A DNA stretch of 11,068 nt from Bryobacterales bacterium (GTDB taxonomy: Bacteria > Acidobacteriota > Terriglobia > Bryobacterales > Bryobacteraceae): positions 1 through 11,068 of the forward strand of contig PKYZ01000242.1 in NCBI GenBank assembly GCA_003132865.1, given 5' to 3'. Below, in pieces: positions 6,827 to 11,068 of the stretch; position 1 is the stretch's first letter, and each line of letters opens with the position of its first letter. A model generated the notes under the pieces. It was not told the DNA's origin, did not search any database, and saw only the letters and a list, made by a program, of their open reading frames with translations. A program made the translations under genes and the position numbers.

Positions 6827-8113
6827 ATGTCGACCTTGACGGGAATCGTTACGCTGGCCTGCTGCGCCGCCGCTCTGCGCGCCGAGGTACACACCATGAA
6901 TTTGCGGCAGGCGGTGGAGCGCGCCCTACAGCAGAACCCGGAGATTGCCATGGCGCGTCTGGATGAGATGAAAGCGCAGGAAGCCGTGCGGGTCCAGAAG
7001 GACCCGTTCGCTCCGCACGTCTATTTCGGCAGCGGACTGGCGTACACCAACGGGTTTCCGATGAGCATCGACGGTGCGGCGCCGTCCGTGGTGCAAGGGC
7101 ACGCCTCGCAGTTTCTGTTCAACCGGCAGCAGAGCTACGTGGTGGCGCGGACCAAGGAAGAGGCCCGCGGGGCAGGCATCGCGGCGTCCGCCAAGAAAGA
7201 CGACGTCGCCTTCCGCACGGCGGCGCTTTTTTTGGACGCCGAAAGCGCGGCGCGCGCCGGCGAGATGGCGCGCAAGGAATTGGAGAGCTCCCAAAAGGTG
7301 CTGGCTACGGTCGAGAACCGCGTGCAGGAAGGGCGCGAATTGCCGCTCGAATCCAAGCGGGCGGCACTCAACCTGGCGCGCGCCCGGCAGATCGCCGACT
7401 CTTTGGATGCGGATCGCGAAACCGCCGAAACCTCGCTGGCCATCGTGCTGGGGTACGGCGCGGACGACCGCGTGCAACCGGCTGCCGAGGAGCGGGCCGC
7501 TTCGCCCATGCCGCCTTCCGAGGAAGCCGCTGTGGAAAGAGCGTTACAGTCGAGCAAAGAGTTGCGCCGTTTGGAATCCCAGATTGCGGCCAAGGGCCTG
7601 GAGGGCCGGGCGGCCAAAGCCGCGCGCCTGCCGCGCGTGGACCTGGTGGCGCAGTATGGTCTGTTCGCCACCTTCAACCACTACCAGGATTATTTCCTCA
7701 AATACCAGCGCAACAATGGTGAGATCGGCGTTTCGTTCGTGCTCCCGCTCGTGCTGGGGCCGGGTGTGAGCGCGGCAGCCGCCGAAGCAGATGCGGATGC
7801 ATCCAAGCTGCGTATCCAACTGGCCAATACGCGCAACCAGATTACCGCGGACACACACCAGAGCTACCGTGAGCTGCGCAAGGCGGAGGCTCAGCGGGTT
7901 GTCGCGCGCCTCGATCTGGAAGTGGCGCGCGAACAGCTTTCCGTTAATCTGGCGCGGCTGCAGGAAGGCCGAATTCTGTTGAGCCAAGTGGAAGAATCGC
8001 GCATCGCCGAGAGCGGCAAGTGGATCGCGTTCTACGACGCACAGTACACGGTAGAGCGGGCCCGCTGGAATCTGGCGAGGCAGACAGGAGATCTCCTCAC
8101 AGCGTTGCAGTGA
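6827..8113 (+). CDS. TolC-family outer-membrane efflux protein
   Basis: The product is a 428-residue outer-membrane factor, the channel part of a tripartite export system. Residues 1-19 form a signal peptide ending in ALRA before EVHTM. Two outer-membrane-efflux repeats follow. The first (about 24-210) opens with MNLRQAVERALQQNPEI and has long Ala/Glu/Lys/Arg-rich helices (RARQIADSLDADRETAETSLAIVLG). The second (about 230-425) has EEAAVERALQSSKELRRLESQIAAKGLEGRAAKAARLPRVDLVAQYG, then a beta region (GEIGVSFVLPLV) and a closing helical stretch ending WNLARQTGDLLTAL. The length is typical. No periplasmic adaptor, ABC or RND pump gene lies in the window, so it is either an orphan channel or serves a pump encoded elsewhere. 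It follows gntR by 49 bp and could be read from the same transcript. The start lacks an obvious Shine-Dalgarno, and ATG 6894 is the only close in-frame alternative but would remove the signal peptide. Confidence 0.9.
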   Translation: MSTLTGIVTLACCAAALRAEVHTMNLRQAVERALQQNPEIAMARLDEMKAQEAVRVQKDPFAPHVYFGSGLAYTNGFPMSIDGAAPSVVQGHASQFLFNRQQSYVVARTKEEARGAGIAASAKKDDVAFRTAALFLDAESAARAGEMARKELESSQKVLATVENRVQEGRELPLESKRAALNLARARQIADSLDADRETAETSLAIVLGYGADDRVQPAAEERAASPMPPSEEAAVERALQSSKELRRLESQIAAKGLEGRAAKAARLPRVDLVAQYGLFATFNHYQDYFLKYQRNNGEIGVSFVLPLVLGPGVSAAAAEADADASKLRIQLANTRNQITADTHQSYRELRKAEAQRVVARLDLEVAREQLSVNLARLQEGRILLSQVEESRIAESGKWIAFYDAQYTVERARWNLARQTGDLLTALQ

Positions 8114-8118
8114 GGCAG

Positions 8119-8448
8119 TTACCCGGCTATGGAAGCCGGCCGGAACCCGCCGCCGACGACATCCTTCCCGTTACGGCTGCGGCTGGCGTCTTCCGAGCTA
8201 GTGGCGACGCCCATCTTGATGCGGTAGAACGCCAACAACTCGGCTTCGTCGAAGTCGATGGCCTTGGCGTATTGACGAATATAGCTGGTGTTGTAGATGC
8301 CGCCGGGTAGTTTCTTAAAATCGCCGCCCTCAATGGCCTTCAGACTGCGAATGTTGATTTTCGTGGATTCCGCAATTTGCTCCAGCGAAATGCCCCGATT
8401 CCGCCTTATGGTAGCCAAGCCCAAGACGCTTCCATCTTCTTCTTGCAT
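8119..8448 (-). CDS. Small RodZ-like helix-turn-helix protein (HTH_25 type), no membrane segment
   Basis: This is a 109-residue protein whose core matches the N-terminal helix-turn-helix of RodZ. The core reads LATIRRNRGISLEQIAESTKINIRSLKAIEGGDFKKLPGGIYNTSYIRQYAKAIDFDEAELLAFY, from about residue 9 to 74. In RodZ this domain contacts the MreB cytoskeleton, and in other proteins it may bind DNA. Here it is followed only by a short polar and Gly-rich tail (about 35 residues), with none of the membrane helix or periplasmic domain of full RodZ, so the protein is cytoplasmic. ATG 8448 is chosen because AGGGAG (8463-8458) lies 9 nt before it; a longer start at GTG 8478 lacks such a site. Its stop is only 5 bp from that of the converging tolC gene. 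The function is unknown; a transcription factor is the more cautious reading. Confidence 0.8.
   Translation of the reverse strand: MQEEDGSVLGLATIRRNRGISLEQIAESTKINIRSLKAIEGGDFKKLPGGIYNTSYIRQYAKAIDFDEAELLAFYRIKMGVATSSEDASRSRNGKDVVGGGFRPASIAG
8123..8139. other. Hairpin at the convergent gene ends
   Basis: CCGGCT (8123-8128) pairs with AGCCGG (8134-8139) around a 5-nt loop, just beyond the tolC stop and inside the last codons of the opposing small gene. With no T-run it may only weakly separate the two transcripts. Confidence 0.25.
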
Positions 8449-8457
8449 CAGCCGGTT

Positions 8458-8463
8458 CTCCCT
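8458..8463 (-). promoter_or_regulatory. Ribosome binding site of the small helix-turn-helix gene
   Basis: AGGGAG on the minus strand, 9 nt before ATG 8448, decides the start of the gene and argues against the upstream GTG at 8478. Confidence 0.65.
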
Positions 8464-8551
8464 AAGAGTGCTGTACACCCATTGCTTTATGAAAAAGTAT
8501 TAAGGAAAATACCATACCATAGTTCAGGCAGGATTGCTAAACTTTTACCCG
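8464..8551. other. AT-rich divergent intergenic spacer
   Basis: This spacer between the helix-turn-helix gene (leftward) and the alkaline-phosphatase-like gene (rightward) is clearly richer in A/T than its surroundings, especially 8481-8520. It must hold both promoters. TTGCTT (8482-8487) with GAAAAT (8505-8510) is a weak rightward candidate at 17-bp spacing. A tandem ATACC-ATACC lies at 8509-8518. No convincing promoter can be chosen by eye. Confidence 0.4.
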
Positions 8552-10117
8552 ATGGCCATTTCCCGTAGGCAGTTCACCGCGGGCGCCCTGGCTGGACTGG
8601 CAGGCTATCTGCCCGGCCGCCTGGAGGCGCTGCGTCCCCGGCCGAAGCTATTCGTATTCCTGATTGCGGAGCAGTTCCGCCAGCTTTACCTGGACCGGGG
8701 GGAAAGTCTCCTGGCACCCGGCGGCTTCCGCGAGCTGATGACCAAGGGCGTCTATTATCCGGACTGCCGCTTGGCCGCCAGTGGCTTCACCGCCAGCGGC
8801 CTGGCCACACTGGCCACCGGCGCTTATCCGAGCCTCCACGGCATTGTCGCCGACCAGTGGTACGACCGCAAGACACACTTGTTAACCAAGGCCCGCGCCG
8901 AGATGCTGGAAGCCACTACTTTGGCCGACGAGGTAGAGCGTACCGGGTACCGCGAGGAGGCAGCGCGCTCCCCGCAAAACCGCATCTTCTGCCTCGGCCT
9001 GAATGAAGGGCCGACCTCGCTGCTGGCAGGCCATTCGCGCGGGCAAGTCTACTGGATGGACGCTCAGGGCCAGTTCAACAAGCGCGGCAACGCGCCGGAG
9101 TGGCTTGCGGAGTATGATCGCGCACATCCCATCGAAGAACTGCACGAGAAGAGATGGCTGGCGGCGGGGGCGGAGGGCAGCGACTTGCCGCCTCTGCGCA
9201 CGCTCACCTACGATCCCAAGCACCCGGACGAGTTCTTCGCCCTATACCAGTCGTCGCCCTACTGCCAGGAAGCGCAATTCGATTTGCTGCGCACGATGGT
9301 CACCGCCGAGAAACTGGGCCAGGGCCAAACGTTGGATTTCGTTTTCTTGTCGCTGGGTTCGATGGCGCTGCTGGGCTACGAAACCGGATCGGATTCTTCG
9401 CTGATGGGCCAGATGGCGCTGGAACTCGACCGGCAGATCCAGAGCACTCTGGAGATGCTGAACAAAGTGCCGGGCAAGAATAATTACAACTTGATCTTTG
9501 CCGCCGCGCATGGCGCGCCGCCCGAGCCCGAGCCGGCGACGCGCTCGCAGAAGGCGATCGCCGGGCAAAGCCTCGCGCATGCCGTCGCCAAAGCGCTTTC
9601 CGAGTGGATCGATAAAGGCCCGGTTAAGAACGCGTACGTGGACCAATACCTCTATCCGTTCCTCTATCTGAACCTGGAAACGCTGCACAAGCAAAACACT
9701 CCAATACGCGGTGCGCGGAAACTGGCGGGCGAGACGGCCCTGCGCGTGCCCGGCGTGGCGGGTTATTACACGGCGGATGGAGATTGCTCGCACACCGGCG
9801 AGTGGCGGCGGCGGTTCGAAAACAGTTTTCACGAATTACGTTCCGGCGACGTGATGCTCTCCTACGAGGCGGAAGCCGTGGAAGATTTTGGCGCCGGCCG
9901 CGGCGTATCGTATGGCTCGCTGTATGACTACGATACGAGCGTGCCGCTGTTTCTGTATGGCCCGCAGTTCGGCAAGAGAGTGATCGAGCACGCCGTCGAG
10001 TTGGTAGACCTGGCGCCGACCGTGGCGCGCGCCGCCCGGATCGGCACACCGTCGTCCTCTGCCGGCAAGGTGCTGGCGGAAGCCTACGCGGAAGGCGAAG
10101 AAGAGCGCGCGAAATGA
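8552..10117 (+). CDS. Tat-exported alkaline-phosphatase-superfamily protein with degenerate metal site (probable pseudoenzyme)
   Basis: This 521-residue protein resembles the type I phosphodiesterase/nucleotide pyrophosphatase and PafA-like branch of the alkaline phosphatase superfamily. It starts with a twin-arginine signal (MAISRRQFTAGALAGLAGYLPG). The core opens with LFVFLIAEQFRQLYL (34-48). The nucleophile block GFTASGLATLATGAYPSLHGIVADQWYDR (78-106) keeps the expected Thr at 80. Late blocks are LDFVFLSLGSMALLGYETG (261-279), NLIFAAAHGAP (313-323), VSYGSLYDYDTSVPLFLYG (452-470) and VELVDLAPTVA (482-492). The fold is clear, but metal-ligand positions are changed: the usual Asp of 'vDQ' is Glu40, the Asp and His of 'sstDyvGH' are Ala272 and Tyr276, the Asp of 'aDHG' is Ala319, and the His of 'HGS' is Tyr454. 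Only His320 and Thr80 remain. Ordinary metal-dependent hydrolysis therefore seems unlikely. TTG 8534 is an alternative start six codons upstream. The stop overlaps the pyrD start (ATGA). Confidence 0.85.
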   Translation: MAISRRQFTAGALAGLAGYLPGRLEALRPRPKLFVFLIAEQFRQLYLDRGESLLAPGGFRELMTKGVYYPDCRLAASGFTASGLATLATGAYPSLHGIVADQWYDRKTHLLTKARAEMLEATTLADEVERTGYREEAARSPQNRIFCLGLNEGPTSLLAGHSRGQVYWMDAQGQFNKRGNAPEWLAEYDRAHPIEELHEKRWLAAGAEGSDLPPLRTLTYDPKHPDEFFALYQSSPYCQEAQFDLLRTMVTAEKLGQGQTLDFVFLSLGSMALLGYETGSDSSLMGQMALELDRQIQSTLEMLNKVPGKNNYNLIFAAAHGAPPEPEPATRSQKAIAGQSLAHAVAKALSEWIDKGPVKNAYVDQYLYPFLYLNLETLHKQNTPIRGARKLAGETALRVPGVAGYYTADGDCSHTGEWRRRFENSFHELRSGDVMLSYEAEAVEDFGAGRGVSYGSLYDYDTSVPLFLYGPQFGKRVIEHAVELVDLAPTVARAARIGTPSSSAGKVLAEAYAEGEEERAK

Positions 10118-11046
10118 GCCAGGACGATGGGCGTCTGGCGGCTTCGTTGTGCGGCATCGCGCTCCGCAATCCCGTGCTGGCGGCCTCGGGAACATTCGGT
10201 TACGGAGTGGAATTCGAGCGGCTAGTGGATCTGAACGCGCTGGGCGGGCTGGTGGTGAAAGGCTTGTCGCGCGAGCCGATGGATGGCAATCCGCCGCCCC
10301 GCATCTGGGAGGCGGATGCCGGCATGCTGAACTCGATCGGCCTGCAGAACATCGGCGTGCGCGCATTCGTGCGCGAGAAGCTGCCGCAATTGGCGCGCGT
10401 GCGGACGGCGGTCTTCGCCAACGTGTTCGGCTACACCACCGAAGACTACGTGGAAGTAGTGCGCGTTCTGGAGTCGGCCGAGGGCCTCGCGGGCTACGAG
10501 CTGAACGTATCCTGCCCCAACACGCAACACGGCGGCATCTACTTTTCGAGCGATCCGGCGCTGCTGGCGGAGGTGGTCGGGACCGTGAAGCGCGTGGCGC
10601 GGCGGCCGGTGATCGTGAAGTTGTCGCCGAATGTGGCCGCCATCGAGCCGCTGGCGCGGGCGGCGGAAGAGAGCGGCGCCGATGCCATCTCGCTGGTGAA
10701 TACGTTTGTGGCGCTGGCCATCGATGCGCGCACGCGCCGTCCACGGCTGGGAGCCGGCTTCGGCGGGCTATCTGGGCCGGCTATTAAGCCGATCGCGCTG
10801 CGCCTGGTGTACCAGGCGGCGCAGGCGGTGAAGATCCCGGTGATCGGGCTGGGCGGCATCTCGACCGGCGAGGACGCCGCCGAATTCCTGGTGGCTGGCG
10901 CCAGCGCCGTTCAGGTGGGCACGGCGACGTTTTGGGATCCCCGCTCGCCCGTGCGCGTGGCGCAAGAGCTGGACCGGTTCTTGCGGGAGGAAGGCGTCGG
11001 GAATGTGGGGGAGATTGTGGGGACCCTGAAGTGGCCGGCGGGTTGA
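10114..11046 (+). CDS. pyrD: Dihydroorotate dehydrogenase, class 1B catalytic subunit
   Basis: PyrD oxidises dihydroorotate to orotate with FMN in de novo pyrimidine synthesis; the class 1B enzyme is cytosolic and normally passes electrons to NAD+ through the iron-sulfur flavoprotein PyrK. The 310-residue product has the normal length and every expected block. These are LRNPVLAASGTFGYG (17-31), GGLVVKGLS (44-52), MLNSIGLQNIG (71-81), YELNVSCPNTQHGG (128-141) with the class 1 catalytic Cys134, VIVKLSPN (166-173), SLVNTF (193-198), FGGLSGPAIKPIALR (216-230), the FMN-phosphate segment IGLGGIS (244-250) and AVQVGTATF (265-273). The use of Cys rather than Ser as base, with IGLGGIS and the Cys block, supports class 1 and the overall sequence suggests 1B. 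The ATG overlaps the preceding stop by 4 bases (ATGA), suggesting translational coupling. No pyrK is visible; it may lie outside the window. Confidence 0.95.
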   Translation: MSQDDGRLAASLCGIALRNPVLAASGTFGYGVEFERLVDLNALGGLVVKGLSREPMDGNPPPRIWEADAGMLNSIGLQNIGVRAFVREKLPQLARVRTAVFANVFGYTTEDYVEVVRVLESAEGLAGYELNVSCPNTQHGGIYFSSDPALLAEVVGTVKRVARRPVIVKLSPNVAAIEPLARAAEESGADAISLVNTFVALAIDARTRRPRLGAGFGGLSGPAIKPIALRLVYQAAQAVKIPVIGLGGISTGEDAAEFLVAGASAVQVGTATFWDPRSPVRVAQELDRFLREEGVGNVGEIVGTLKWPAG

Positions 11047-11052
11047 CTGGGG

Positions 11053-11068
11053 CAGACCTCCAGGTCTG
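11053..11068. repeat. Short intergenic palindrome (REP-like), copy 2, at window edge
   Basis: CAGACCTCCAGGTCTG, 6 bases after the pyrD stop, forms CAGACC/GGTCTG with a small loop. It resembles the palindrome at 6782-6799 (core CAGGCCTCCTGGCCTG). The third arm base changes from G to A and its partner from C to T, so pairing is preserved. The window ends inside or at the edge of the element. Confidence 0.55.

Noticed and set aside
8119..8478. Full RodZ annotation for the small helix-turn-helix gene
   Set aside because: The protein lacks the membrane helix and periplasmic domain that define RodZ; only the N-terminal domain type is shared.
8552..10117. Sulfatase or active alkaline phosphatase annotation for the exported protein
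   Set aside because: No sulfatase C/S-x-P-x-R motif is present, and most metal ligands expected for an active phosphatase are substituted, so an active enzyme name would mislead.
10149..10787. Plus-strand open frame of 212 codons inside pyrD
   Set aside because: It is an alternative frame of pyrD, full of Arg/Gly/Ala, with no motif; PyrD motifs are complete in the main frame.

Overview
The window looks like a chromosomal segment of an Acidobacteriota bacterium of the Solibacter/Bryobacter type. This is an inference from GC-rich codon use, a 1,167-residue outer-membrane TonB-dependent receptor with an N-terminal carboxypeptidase-regulatory-like domain (an Oar-like type heavily expanded in that phylum), and the general gene style. 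No 16S or other decisive marker is present. No tRNA, rRNA, CRISPR array, transposase or phage gene was seen.

Layout. The left edge (1-610, minus) holds the N-terminal half of an AI-2E/PerM-family membrane transporter that runs off the window. Divergent from it is a housekeeping pair, ruvX (678-1100) and mltG (1100-2092), which overlap by one base. A Rho-independent terminator at 2150-2186 faces left and ends the next gene, the large TonB-dependent receptor (2220-5723, minus). The receptor is separated by a 328-bp control region from a rightward GntR/HutC-type regulator (6052-6777), and 49 bp later comes a TolC-family outer-membrane efflux protein (6827-8113). A small RodZ-like helix-turn-helix protein (8119-8448, minus) converges on tolC. 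Divergent from it is a two-gene operon: a Tat-exported alkaline-phosphatase-superfamily protein (8552-10117) whose stop overlaps the start of pyrD (10114-11046), a class 1B dihydroorotate dehydrogenase.

How the parts may work together. The control region 5724-6051 carries a strong sigma70-like promoter for the receptor (TTGACG, 17 bp, TATACT). A perfect 10-bp palindrome, GCTATATAGC, lies just past its predicted start point. A near copy, GCTCTATAGC, lies on the regulator side. The simplest reading is that the GntR protein controls the receptor and itself, and perhaps tolC, from these sites; this is not proven.

The most unusual observation is the alkaline-phosphatase-superfamily protein. Its fold motifs and the nucleophile Thr are retained, but by motif alignment to PafA/NPP-type phosphodiesterases at least four of the metal ligands are replaced, so it may be a secreted pseudoenzyme. 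Also notable are two related short palindromes just after stop codons, at 6782-6799 and 11053-11068, that differ by a compensatory base-pair change. They suggest a dispersed REP-like repeat family.
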